This document shows, one piece after another, positions 1-9,790 of a DNA stretch of 64,000 nucleotides. Positions within the stretch are counted from its first letter, which is position 1. The number at the start of each line of letters is the position of its first letter. A program made the translations under genes and the position numbers. The notes under the pieces were generated by a model that made no database searches, was not told the DNA's origin, and was given only the letters and a program-made list of their open reading frames with translations. The DNA is from Delphinus delphis (taxonomy: Eukaryota; Chordata; Mammalia; Artiodactyla; Delphinidae): assembly GCF_949987515.2 (NCBI RefSeq), contig NC_082698.1:33384070-33448069 (forward strand), read 5' to 3'.

Positions 1-74
1 ATTATTTGGCAAAGGGACTTCATAGACTTCATCAGACTGCCAAAGTGGTCCGTGACACAAAAAATCATGAAGAA

Positions 75-279
75 GGGCTTCCCTGGTGGCTCAGTGGTTG
101 AGAGACCGCCTGCCGATGCAGGGGACGCAGGTTCGTGTCCCGGTATGGGAAGATCCCACATGCCGCGGAGCGGTTGGGCCCGTGAGCCATGGCCGCTGAG
201 CCTGCGCGTCCGGAGCCTGTGCTCCGCAATGGGAGAGGCCACAACAGTGAGAGGCCCGCGTACCGAAAAAAAAAAAAAA
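75..279 (+). mobile_element. CHR SINE, short form
   Basis: tRNA-derived SINE. The head GGGCTTCCCTGGTGGCTCAG resembles a tRNA A box, GGTTCGTGTCC is the B-box-like pol III element, and the copy ends in an A tail. It is flanked by an 11-bp TSD with one mismatch (atcatgaagaa at 64-74, atcttgaagaa at 280-290). The body matches other short copies in the window closely, so insertion was fairly recent. Confidence 0.93.
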
Positions 280-427
280 ATCTTGAAGAAGGTTGCTGTA
301 ATCCAAATAATGAAAATTCCACCCTTAGTGATACAAGAAAGTCTGTGCCCCATCTCTATACTCTACCTACAAAATTTCCATGGGTCCCTGCTCCTTGTAA
401 AATGGAAGGCGTCCAGGAGCCTGAGGA

Positions 428-505
428 CCTATTTCTATCACTTAGTAGCTGGGTGACCTTGGGCAAGTCACATAATCTCTTCCAACTTCCACTGTTTCCG
501 AATGG
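428..505 (+). repeat. MIR fragment
   Basis: The core GCTGGGTGACCTTGGGCAAG followed by a degenerate tail matches the central part of MIR, an ancient mammalian tRNA-derived SINE. Both ends are eroded. Confidence 0.75.
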
Positions 506-763
506 AAGGGTCACCCCCGTCCCTCATGGACTGTGGGGGAGATCAGGGGAGATGATGGCATCTGTGACCATCCTCACTGTCCTCTTTGTCCTTGCACTTC
601 CTCACTGACCCTTCCCCTCAGCCTGCAGAATCCTCCTGCATCCCAGCCCGCCGCGAAGCCTCCCTTGATCACTCTGACTCAGTGGCTTCAAAATCCACCT
701 TCAATTAGTGGGTGATCTTTCACAGGTAAATATACTCCCCCCTTGACTAGCAATTAACACCAA

Positions 764-1020
764 GGACTTTGGGGTTAGACAGAGTCTGGATCTGAACCTT
801 GGCCTTGGCATTGACACACATGCAGCTGTATGTTCTTGATGGAGAGCAAGCTACAATACTTAAGGTCCCTGAGCCTCAGTTTCTTTACCTATAAAACAGG
901 CTGACAATAGCCACTCCATGACAACTGTTGTCACAGCTCAGTGAAGTTATGAACATAAAACGCCTGATATGTACTAGATATTAACTAAGTGGTAGGTAGT
1001 AGTCTTATTCTTATGATATC
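764..1020 (+). repeat. MIR, near full length
   Basis: Shows MIR features in order: a head around 'gacagagtctggatctgaac', the 'CCTGAGCCTCAGTTTC' core near 868, and a tail ending in a 'tactagatattaactaag' stretch. It is diverged, as expected for an insertion older than the placental radiation. Confidence 0.7.
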
Positions 1021-1869
1021 AATAGTTATTACTCTTGGACAATAAATATCTTCAGAACGTGGATGGAAAATGTGTGTCCCCCACAGAACCATGGACACAA
1101 TAATCATCTACTGGGCTTATGGGCTCATAATAAATACTGGAGACACGGATGAGGACAGAGAAATAGTTATCACAGCGGTGGACTAAGCAGGTATTAGGAT
1201 TCCCCCCTCTTGGAGGCAGGGCCTTTCTTCTAAGTGCCCTCAACCTCTCTGTGTTCACACCTGGATAAGTGACAATCTTCTAATCCTTGACTTACCACCT
1301 GGAAAGTGAGGACCAGCCATGGGTCCCTCTCACAGGCAGAACCTCCATCTTCCGGACCTGGTCTAATCGACCCCTCAGGATCTCTCTCCACCATCCAGTC
1401 CCAGATTTCCTCCCCCGGGGTGCCCAGGCCAGGGTGCACGCTCCGGCCTCAGGGCTGGGACCCCCAAAGCTGATCAAGGACCTGACCGGCTAGGCAGGGT
1501 TGGAAACGCCTGCTCTTTAATCTCTCAGAAACACCCTACTTCCACACACCCAGCAGCACAGCTGGGAAGTAATTAGCGGCCACCATAATTGTGCTACCCT
1601 GGATCACCTGCCCAGGCCACTTGGGGGAGGGGAGTTCCTCAGGAGGCCGGCCACAAAATGGGTCAGCAGGTCAGTGAGGGCCGAGGCATAGCTGCATCTT
1701 AGTCATCTGATGCCCCATCCCTCCCTCTCACCATCCAGCCTTCTCCCTCTTTTGTTCACACAAACATCCTTCATGAATTCACCCAGCCATCACTTGGCTA
1801 TTTTTCTATCTTACATTTATATCCCATATGCATTTATAAGGCAACCTGCAAAGATGATGATGATGATGG
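1021..1869. other. No gene or repeat recognised; moderately GC-rich
   Basis: No interspersed repeat or coding exon is recognised. 1360-1500 and 1630-1690 are GC-rich. A stretch at 1567-1602 contains two homeodomain-type cores (TAATTA and ATAATTG) flanking GCGGCCACC. A short (ATG)n run starts near 1853. Open frames here are short and look like chance. Confidence 0.5.
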
Positions 1870-1877
1870 TGGTGATA
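1853..1877. repeat. Short (GAT)n microsatellite
   Basis: Five to six GAT/GGT units (gatgatgatgatgatggtgg) just before the MIR relic. Confidence 0.8.
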
Positions 1878-2455
1878 GTAATTAGCCATTAGTTGAGGCA
1901 CTGGCACTGTACCAGGCCCTGTGCTAAGTATGGTATTGCTTCTTTTTATTTTCAAAACTCTAAGAGGTATTTTTTTAAAATAAATTTATCTATTTTATTT
2001 TTGGCTGCGTTGGGTCTTTGCTGCATGCAAGCTTTCTTTAGTTGCAGCGAGCGGGGGCTACTCTTCATTGCGGTACGTGGGCTTCTCACTGTGGTGGCTT
2101 CTCTTGTTGCGGAGCATGGGCTCTGGGCGCGTGGGCTTCAGTAGTTCTGGCACGCAGGCTCAGTAGTTGTGGCTCGTGGTCTCTAGAACGCAGGCTCAGT
2201 AGTTGTGACACACGGGCTTAGTTGCTCTGCAGCATGTGGGATCTTCCCGGATCAGGGCTGGAACCTGTGTCCCCTGTCTTGGCAGGTGGATTCTTAACCA
2301 CTGAGCCGCCAGGGAAGCCCGAGGTAAGTATTATATTATCATTATTCTTGTTCTCCCAAGAGAAATGAGGGATAGAACACAGCTCACGAGTGGCAGAACC
2401 CTCAGCAGTCTGTCTGCAGAGCCCAATTGCTAACCTCTCTGCGTACTGCCTCCTA
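1870..2455 (-). repeat. MIR, antisense, split by a CHR SINE
   Basis: Reads as reverse-complement MIR: 'gcactgtaccaggccctgtg' near 1905 (MIR tail), then after the SINE 'gaggtaagtattatattatc' and 'agtctgtctgcagagccca' (MIR head) near 2410. The two parts are separated by the SINE at 1971-2320, so the SINE is younger. Confidence 0.75.
1971..2320 (-). mobile_element. CHR SINE, long form
   Basis: Reverse orientation: a T/AAAT tail at 1971-2000 and the head complement ending GCCAGGGAAGCCC at 2320. The long form carries an extended 3' body with repeated CAGGCTCAGTAGTTGTG units (near 2155 and 2190). A short TSD GAGGTA flanks it. Inserted into an antisense MIR. Confidence 0.92.
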
Positions 2456-2529
2456 GGTGGGCATAAAATGCAGCTACGGTAAATGCATCAGCGCTAGACA
2501 AATCATTAAGGCAACAGGAAACAGAAAGC

Positions 2530-2735
2530 ATAGAGCCCTCTCTATACCTCACACACTCTAGCCCTATGTGTACAATCTTGGACAAGCCACAGAATCCTCA
2601 GCCTCAGTTTCCCGACCTGCAACAAGATAACGCTGCTCAGCCTGCAGGGTTATTGTGAGGAGAAAATGTAATAAAGGTGCAAAGCACTTGGCATGCAGTA
2701 GGTACCTAATAAATGGTAGTCGCCTCTCTCAGTCC
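2530..2735 (+). repeat. MIR fragment
   Basis: Has CCTCAGCCTCAGTTTCCCGA near 2598, 'gggttattgtgaggag', 'gtgcaaagcacttggcatgc' and 'aggtacctaataaatggtag', the MIR core and tail in order. Confidence 0.8.
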
Positions 2736-3365
2736 TGTATTGGAATCCCTTGCTTTGGCTATCTTGGGAAGGAACTTTGTTTCCGAATGAACATCACTGA
2801 TTCCTATGTGATGGAACCCCCGCATCACCAGCAGGAAGCTGGAGGCAGAAGAAGGGAGAAAGGCAACAGTCTACGCTTGCCCCAGTCCAGTGGCTCTTTT
2901 CAAGACACTGCGGAATTGGACCCAGTGGAAGGCAAAGTCCAGGCCTCCTGACACCCCATTTGGGATTTCCAGTTCATGTTCACATGCACAGAGCAGAGGC
3001 TGAGAAGCTGAAGTAGTGACAGATGTGTGTTCTCTTGGCCCAGGGATGGGAGCATAGGAGAGCAGCGGGAGGGGAGGGAGTGGGCACTGGGAAACCAGAG
3101 CAGAGCCAAGTCTCATTTTGCAGCCTAAGTGGAATTCGTGCAGCTCCACGACTCCTCCAAACAAACAGCCTGGCTCTTTATATCGGTCCTCATGTCTGCA
3201 CTGTGTGCACTGAACTGCCAGGTCCACAGGCAAGTTCAGGGTTTCTCCTTACCCCACCGTGCCCAGGTCAGCCTCCTCCACGCCAGGGATATCTACTCCC
3301 CATCAGTGGATTGTTTAGCCTGTGATCTCTCTTTTTCTCTCTCTTCTTTTTTTTCATGACTCTGT
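2736..3365. other. No gene or repeat recognised
   Basis: Repeat-poor, average composition. Open frames of 60-120 codons occur on both strands but have no recognisable domain and overlap one another. A pyrimidine-rich run (ctctctttttctctctcttc) lies near 3328-3354, just before the next SINE. Confidence 0.5.
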
Positions 3366-3380
3366 AAAGAATTATAATTG

Positions 3381-3569
3381 GGCTTCCCTGGTGGCGCAGT
3401 GGTTGAGAGTCCGCCTGCCGATGCAGGGGACGCGGGTTCATGCCCCGGTCCGGGAAGATCCCACATGCCGCGGAGCGGCTGGGCCTGTGAGCCATGGCCA
3501 CTGGGCCTGTACGTCCGGAGCCTGTGCTCCGCAACGGGAGAGGCCACAACAGTGACAGGCCCGCGTACC

Positions 3570-3597
<28 letters not shown>
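3381..3597 (+). mobile_element. CHR SINE, short form, with perfect TSD
   Basis: Complete short CHR copy ending in 29 uninterrupted A residues (3572-3600). A perfect 15-bp TSD, aaagaattataattg, lies at 3366-3380 and 3598-3612. The long pure A tail and exact TSD mark this as one of the youngest insertions in the window. Confidence 0.96.
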
Positions 3598-3602
<5 letters not shown>

Positions 3603-3840
3603 ATTATAATTGACTTCAAGAGGTCAAAGCATTCTTCAAAGACAGCCTCAGCCGAGAGCAGCCTTGCACACGGCCTGCCATACATCAGTTTTGGAGCCAA
3701 CGTGATAGCACATGATGCCGTGTGCCACGGAGAAGACCTGAGAGGGAGATGGTAAGTTGGGTTCCAGCAGGTTGTGTAGACATACGGCTGACGGTCCTTT
3801 GAGGGACAGGCTGGGAAAAACTAACCTTCAAATCAGTTTT

Positions 3841-4012
3841 CCTCTCAAAGTGTGGCCTCAAGCCACCTGCATCTGAATCACTAGTAGTCTTGGTTAACAT
3901 TCAGATCGGACACACTGAATCAAATTCTCTGGGAGGGAGGTACCCCATGACGGTCACTGTGAAAGCAGCCCTTCTCCAAGATTCTGATGAACTGCAGTGT
4001 TTGAGAACCACT
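3841..4012 (-). mobile_element. MER5A-like hAT DNA transposon relic
   Basis: Non-autonomous hAT element. The left end CTCAAAGTGTGGCC and right end TTGAGAACCACTAC match MER5A termini in reverse orientation. The internal 'cacctgcatctgaatcac' and 'attctgatgaactgcag' segments also fit. Diverged. Confidence 0.75.
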
Positions 4013-5454
4013 ACTTTCGACCTTAACCAAACTGATCTCAAATTGGCTTCCACTGGCACCTTAGCAAACTGAACGCCTACCTTTCCAAAACAGGTCATTT
4101 CTGCACTCCAGACGCCCATACCTCCCACACTTCAGTGTGTCCCCTCCCTCATCACACCCACTTTATCCATTTCATTTCCCTGCCATCCTCTCATATCTAA
4201 CTTGATGAGCATAAAGCCTCAAACCAAAATTAGTCTTTTAAGAATAAGACCGAGAAATAAGAATTCCAAGGAGTGAGAGGGGGGAAAAATACTGTAATCA
4301 CAGTTTCATGCAAGGGGGAGTATAAAAATGGATATAAAAGGACCCTTTCATCTCAACTTTCTATAAATGTTTAAAATAGGGTTGGTGATAATTAATGTTT
4401 CTATAAGTATATGCTTAAGAAGTCGTTACAATCGGCCTTTGTCTGCTGAGAGCTGGCAGCTTGGACCCACTGCATTTCAGAAGGGAATGTTTGAGGGTCA
4501 TTTCACATTGCCTCACTCCTGGCAATTCGAGAGCTGCTATAATTCTGCCAAAGAACATAGAGGGTTTCCCAGTCAAGTTCCATCCTGATTTTGATTATTG
4601 TTTATCTCCAGTCCCTGTCTGAATAGTTGTAGTAAAATAGAGGAAGTTTTACTCCTGAATCCAAGGTCAGCTTGTAATGAACCATGGTTTCAATTGCATG
4701 AACAGCTGCTTCTTTTATAAGCAAGAAGGGTTCACTTACAGTTCAGGGTAACACAGAAATAATTTAAAGAACAAGGACGCTTCTATTCATTTATTTTTTT
4801 ATGTTTTTGAAACATTTTGACGTTTGAGTGGCTGGAGAATGTGGATTATTGACTAGACTCAACAGGGCAAAAAAAAAAAAAGCCAATAAAGTTTTTTAAA
4901 AAAGAAATACAATATTTCTTGACCTACCCCCAACCTAATCATTACATAAGAATTTAATTTGTGTAGGGAGAGTTCAAATACTAGACCACACATTTTTTAA
5001 AAGGTACACTGGACGTTTTAAATTTTTTTTACACCAAATACCTTCAGAAAGGTCCAAAAAATAAAGCAAATCCCTCTTCCCCCAAAAAAACAAATACTAC
5101 AATGTGAATAAAAAATTGGCTCTCAGTTTAAAAATAAGTTAAGAGAGTATTTTTCCCCATTACCACCAACTGGACATAAAATGGAACATTTTAGGTTTGC
5201 ATTTTTGTGTTGCAAATACGTCTGGCACTTAGCCAGTAATCGTAGGGGACGCACTATTATGTTCCAGGTCTGCAGGGGACCTTGCAGGCCACACAGCCCA
5301 GCCTCCCATCTGCAGAAGGAGTTGTTGCCACCACAGCCCTGAGAGCTGGTCACACAGCCTAGTGACTGAATAAGCACGTCTAGTGAAGGAGGAGCATCCT
5401 CCAGCGCGGCTCAGTCGTGCTCGTCATTACTGGTCTCTTCACGTCGGCTTTCTC
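4013..5454. other. No gene or named repeat recognised; A/T-rich middle
   Basis: 4220-5130 is AT-rich with several A or T homopolymers (near 4869, 4893, 5020, 5083). 5210-5460 is more GC-rich. I cannot assign it to a repeat family and see no splice-flanked frame with a known domain. Confidence 0.45.
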
Positions 5455-5660
5455 TCTCAGAATCAAAAATGCATGTACTCTTGGACCCCGAAACCCCACT
5501 TCTAGAAATTCATCCAACCACTAGGCTTGCCCATATGCAAAATGGCATCATGTACAAAGTTGTGCATTACAACTCTGCTTGGAAACCACCTCAGTAGAAG
5601 ACCAAATAAATTATGGTACCTCCCTACATTGGGATACTCTAATAGGAAGAGCCAACGTAA
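5455..5660 (+). repeat. Probable ancient L1 ORF2 fragment
   Basis: 'ctctgcttggaaaccacctc', 'gaccaaataaattatggtac' and 'cattgggatactctaatag' recall the very 3' part of old L1M ORF2. Strongly decayed. Confidence 0.5.
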
Positions 5661-6190
5661 AACGAATGTTACAAGCGCCAGGCTCTGTTCTAAGTGTTTT
5701 GTTTTGTTTTTAAATTTTATTTTATTTATTTATTTTTGGCTGTGTTGGGTCTTCGTTGCTGCGCGCGAGCTTTCTCTAGTTGCAGCGAGCGGGGGCTACT
5801 CTTTGCTGCGGCGTGCAGGCTTCTCATTGCTGTGGCTTCTCGTTGCAGAGCATGGGCTCTAGGCGCACGGGCTTCAGTAGCTGTGGCTTGCGGGCTCTAG
5901 AGCGCAGGCTCAGGAGTTGTGGTGCCCGGGTTTAGTTGCTCTGCGGCATGTGGGATCTTCCCGGACCAGGGCTCGAACCCGTGTGCCCTGTACCGGCAGG
6001 CGGATTCTTAACTACCGCGCCACCAGGGAAGCCCCTGTTCTAAGTGTTTTGAAGGTATACATTTATTTCATCTTCATGGCTATTATTATACTATTGTGCC
6101 CGTGAGGAACCTGAAGCAAAGAGATTTAGTAAGTTGCCTGAGATTTTACAGCTAGTACAGGACGGAGCTGGAATTTCAAACCAGGCATTC
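5661..6190 (-). repeat. MIR, antisense, split by a CHR SINE
   Basis: 'gcgccaggctctgttctaag' before the SINE and 'gaggaacctgaagcaaagag', 'ttgcctgagattttacagct' after it read as reverse-complement MIR. The SINE at 5702-6034 interrupts it. Confidence 0.75.
5702..6034 (-). mobile_element. CHR SINE, long form, with perfect TSD
   Basis: The AAAT-rich tail complement at 5702-5740 leads into the long-form body; the head complement ends CCACCAGGGAAGCCC. A perfect 17-bp TSD, ctgttctaagtgttttg, lies at 5685-5701 and 6035-6051. Inserted into an antisense MIR. Confidence 0.96.
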
Positions 6191-6440
6191 ATTCACGTGT
6201 TTATTAGTTTGACCGTTCAATAAACATTTATTGTGTGCCTACTGCAATACACCCCATGTGGCAATGGGACAGAGTCCTTGCTATCACAGAGTCTGCTTTC
6301 TAGTGGGGGAGATGAACAGGAAACAACTACACAAATGCATACAAGTTGTGCTGAGAAGAAAACTAATGCAAGGTAGGTGATAGAGGATGGCGGAGGGCTG
6401 CCATTTCAGATAAGCTGGCCTTATTGTCTCACAGGTCTGA
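6191..6440 (-). repeat. L2 3' end, antisense
   Basis: 'caataaacatttattgtgtg', 'cctactgcaatacaccccat' and 'tctagtgggggagatgaaca' match the reverse complement of the L2 LINE 3' end. Confidence 0.7.
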
Positions 6441-6599
6441 ATGCAGCAAAGGAGCAGGCAGCAAAGGCTAACCAAGGGCAGTCTGACTCCAGAACTCGCT
6501 TCTTCCCAAATAGGACTCAAAGCCTCTCTGTCAGTGATACGACCACGGCCACTCTGCGTACAGGTTAGGAAGGTTCTCCAAGTTGCTCTCTGAACCAAT

Positions 6600-6949
6600 G
6601 TGTGAGACAGTGTGAAGAGCGTGCAGTAACTTCTGGTTATGTACATGAGGGTGTGTAATGTTTGTAAACGCGCAGATTCTCTGGAAGGACACAGAAAAAG
6701 CAGAGAATAGTGGCTGCCTTCAAACCAGGGCAAAAGGAGTGATACCTACTTTTACTATATGCCTTTTTGTGCATTTTGTATTAAAATTTTACTACGGATT
6801 ATTTGACATCTACAAAAGAATATGTGCAACACATATGCAAGTTATACAGTATAATTTTTAAAAATCAAAAAATATCAGTGAATGCCCCCAGAGAGTGTAC
6901 TTCTCCATTAGAATATTTTCAGCTCCATCAAGGCTACCTGTGGGTTCTT
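6600..6949 (+). repeat. Probable ancient L1M 3' fragment
   Basis: 'agaatagtggctgccttcaa' and 'tatgcctttttgtgcatttt' resemble the 3'UTR of old L1M elements; the rest is AT-rich and decayed. Confidence 0.45.
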
Positions 6950-6965
6950 CATCTACCCAATTCTT

Positions 6966-7322
6966 TTTTTTCTTAATTTATTTAATTTATTTATTATTTC
7001 TGGCTGCGTTGGGTCTCTGTTGCTGCACGCGGGCTTCCTCTAGTTGCGGCGAGCGGAGGCTACTCTTCGTTGCGGTGCGCAGGCTTCTCATTGCAGTGGC
7101 TTCTCTTGCTGTGGAGCACGGGCTCTAGGCGTGCAGGCTTCAGTAGTTGTGGCACGCCGGCTCAGTAGTTGTGACTTGCGGTCTCTAGAGCGCAGGCTCA
7201 GTAGTTGTGGTGCATGGGCTTAGTTGCTCCGCGGCATGTGGGATCTTCCTGGACCAGGGCTCGAACCCATGTCCCCTGCATTGGTAGGCAGATTCCCAAC
7301 CACTGAGCCACCAGGGAAGCCC
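6966..7322 (-). mobile_element. CHR SINE, long form, with perfect TSD
   Basis: The tail complement (aatttatttaatttatttat) leads into a long-form body with three CAGTAGTTGTG-type units, ending CCACCAGGGAAGCC. A perfect 16-bp TSD, catctacccaattctt, lies at 6950-6965 and 7323-7338. Confidence 0.96.
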
Positions 7323-7409
7323 CATCTACCCAATTCTTACACACACACCACCCCCCACCCAAGTATCACTTTCCTGAATTTCATGTCTATTATTTTCTTG
7401 CTATTTTTT

Positions 7410-7609
7410 TTTTTTTCGCAGTACGCGGGCCTCTCACTATTGTGGCCTCTCCCGCTGCGGAGCACAGGCTCCGTACGCGCAGGCTCAGCGGCCATGGCTC
7501 ACGGGCCCAGCCGCTCCACGGCATGTGGGATCTTCCCGGACCGGGGCACGAACCCGTGTCCCCTGCATCGGCAGGTGGACTCTCAACCACTGTGCCACCA
7601 GGGAAGCCC
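7410..7609 (-). mobile_element. CHR SINE, short form, with perfect TSD
   Basis: T run, then CGCAGTACGCGGGCC, ending GCCACCAGGGAAGCCC. A 15-bp TSD, ttcttgctatttttt, lies at 7395-7409 and 7610-7624. It sits 87 bp from a long-form copy in the same orientation. Confidence 0.95.
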
Positions 7610-7616
7610 TTCTTGC

Positions 7617-8570
7617 TATTTTTTATAACAACTTTATTGAGATATAATTCACACACCACACAACTTACCCACTTAAGGTATACAATTCTTATGGTTTTTG
7701 CTGTTTGTAGAATTGTACAACCATCACAACAATCAATTTTAGAACATTTTCATTACCCCCAAGAGAAGCTGTATACCTATTAGCAGTCACTATTTCCTCT
7801 AAGTACCCTCCACCCCAGCCTTAGGCAACCAGCAATCTACTCTCTGTCTCTATGGATTTATTCATTCTGGAATTTCACATGAATTGTGACTGGCTTCTTT
7901 AACTTAGCATAATGTTTTCAAAATTTATCCATGTTGCTGCCTGTATCAGGACTTTGCTTTTTTTCTAATTACCAAAAAATATTTCATTGTATGGATATAT
8001 TTTATTTACCAGTTGAAAGACAGGTTGTTTCCACCTTCTGGCTATTAAAAATAATACTGTTTCTTACTATCTTTTAAAAAACATTTTATTATATAGATAT
8101 ATCTTTAAGCAATATATTGTTCCATCTGGCTTGATTTTGAGTTTATAAAAACTGTACCATGCTGTATGTAGTCTTCCACAACTTTTTCATATCAACATTA
8201 AGTTTCTAAGATTTTCCCATATCATTGCATGTATCTGTAGTTTTTTCACTTCCATCACTATATACTATTCCACTATATGAAAATACTATAATTTATTTAC
8301 CCATTCTCCTGTTAGTGGACATCTGGTCATTGAGGCTCTTACAATCTTTCCCAGAACATTCTTGTACATATATTCTGTCTCACGTGTGCAAGAATTTCTC
8401 TGGGGGCATATCCTACATGGTAGATGGCTGGGTCATGGAAGGTGTAAATGGTCACTTTCTCTAAGTTATTATACCACCAGCAATGTGTAAGGATTTCTAT
8501 TGACCCACATCCTTACTCGGTATTAACACCTTTTGAATTTTGTACCATGTGTTTATAATGCCTTTTCAAA
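7617..8570. repeat. Ancient L1M relic
   Basis: 'aactttattgagatataatt', 'ttgtacaaccatcacaacaa', 'attagcagtcactatttcct' and 'cttagcataatgttttcaaa' belong to a common old L1M 3' sequence. A second decayed block, 8050-8560 ('tctgggggcatatcctacat', 'ccaccagcaatgtgtaagg'), follows in the same style. No usable frame. Confidence 0.7.
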
Positions 8571-8687
8571 AATAAGGGAATTAAAAAAAATTCTCCCTCA
8601 TTCAGAAGTGAAGTCCACTTTCCTGGAATCCAACCATCGACCCTCACTCTGTTATTTGGAGCTATACAGAGCAAATCTAATTCCTCT

Positions 8688-8812
8688 GGGGACTTGCCTG
8701 GTGGTCCAGAGGTTAAGACTCCATGCTCCCATTGCAGGGGGGCACAGGTTCCATCCCTGGTCAGGGGACTAAGATCCCATATGCCGCACTGCCAAAATAA
8801 ACATAAAAATAA
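8688..8812 (+). mobile_element. Older CHR-type tRNA SINE, short
   Basis: Starts GGGGACTTGCCTGGTGGTCC, a different head from the main CHR copies, followed by 'ggttccatccctggtcaggg' and 'aagatcccatatgccgcact', with an AAATAA tail. An imperfect TSD (aattcctctg / aatccctctg) suggests an older insertion. Confidence 0.85.
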
Positions 8813-9602
8813 TCCCTCTGCCTGAAGTGTCAACCCTTCACACATTTGAAGACAATTATTTTATTTGTCTAATCCTGTCTTCTCTAATGTGCCTAGAAGT
8901 CAAGGTGAGAAAACAGAGAAGTTAGGATGGGATGTACCCTTCCGTGATTAGATGTGCAGCAGAATTTCCTGGTCCCTCAGGAGGCTGATGGGATTTAGGT
9001 CTGAAAAGGAGTGCCATGGGCAGTAAGTTTGGAAATGCTGGACTAAATGAAGTTAGGGCATTTTCTTGGCTACAGGACTGCTCAGAACTAGTTCACATTA
9101 TGAATGTCTGAGAGAGGCCGCAGACTTTATAGAACACCTTTTGAGAAGTACTTAGGCCACACTGTTCTTAAGAAAAAGTGAGGACTTGATCTTTGGTTCC
9201 CAACTTAAGCTCTTTTCATTCACTTTTGTTTCCTTTAAGCACCAATATGCCTATGTCTTCCTGCTCCCCATTCCTGCCCTGCCCACCAAAAACATTTCTT
9301 GTAAGAAAAATTTTCTATCAGTCATTTAGAACACTGATATGAATTTTTATTCAAGTCATGTCTTTCCCAGAGATTCCAGCCCTCACTAGAATAGAAGCTT
9401 TGAGCCTAGATTAAAGACAATTCCAGAAAGAAGAGGCAACTTCAAAGTAAGTACTGAAAGCCTTTTCCTTCTTTCCTAATTTCTGCTCATGGCTGAGGTC
9501 AGGAAATGCAGTTCCGAATGGCAAAAGCCAAGTAAAATATTGCATGGTAATGTGTTTTGTCAGTGGTCATGGACAAATATTCTGATGATAAGGATTGTAG
9601 AT
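8813..9602. other. No gene or clear repeat recognised
   Basis: Average composition. 8945-9045 ('tcaggaggctgatgggattt', 'tttggaaatgctgg') may be an eroded MER5-type fragment, but I cannot show termini. No frame of interest. Confidence 0.4.
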
Positions 9603-9790
9603 TGTTGAATAATAGCTAACATTTCCACCTCACTGATAACATTATATTTAACCCTCCGAAAAACCCTGAGAGATAGATATTATCTGCACCTTACAGGTGA
9701 GGAAACTGAGGCTTACCCAAATCATGCAGCTCTGGAAGTTTCTGTCTGACCCCAAAGTCAGCTCTCTCAACTCCTTGCTCACCCACCTTA
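9603..9790 (-). repeat. MIR, antisense
   Basis: 'taatagctaacatttccacc', 'ttacaggtgaggaaactgag' and 'atcatgcagctctggaagtt' give reverse-complement MIR in order. Confidence 0.75.

Noticed and set aside
75..279. Functional tRNA gene at SINE heads
   Set aside because: The A- and B-box-like parts are tRNA-derived, but the cloverleaf is not maintained; these are SINE promoters, not tRNA genes.
65..608. Open frames of 71-139 codons over the first SINE
   Set aside because: They read through CHR SINE sequence. The same peptides recur at every compact copy (for example near 3378, 7442, 15375, 16840, 19034, 32789, 37414, 59555), so they are repeat artefacts.
4860..4900. Processed pseudogene tail (poly A after 'cagggc', then 'gccaataaag')
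   Set aside because: No recognisable upstream coding sequence and no TSD found around the A run.
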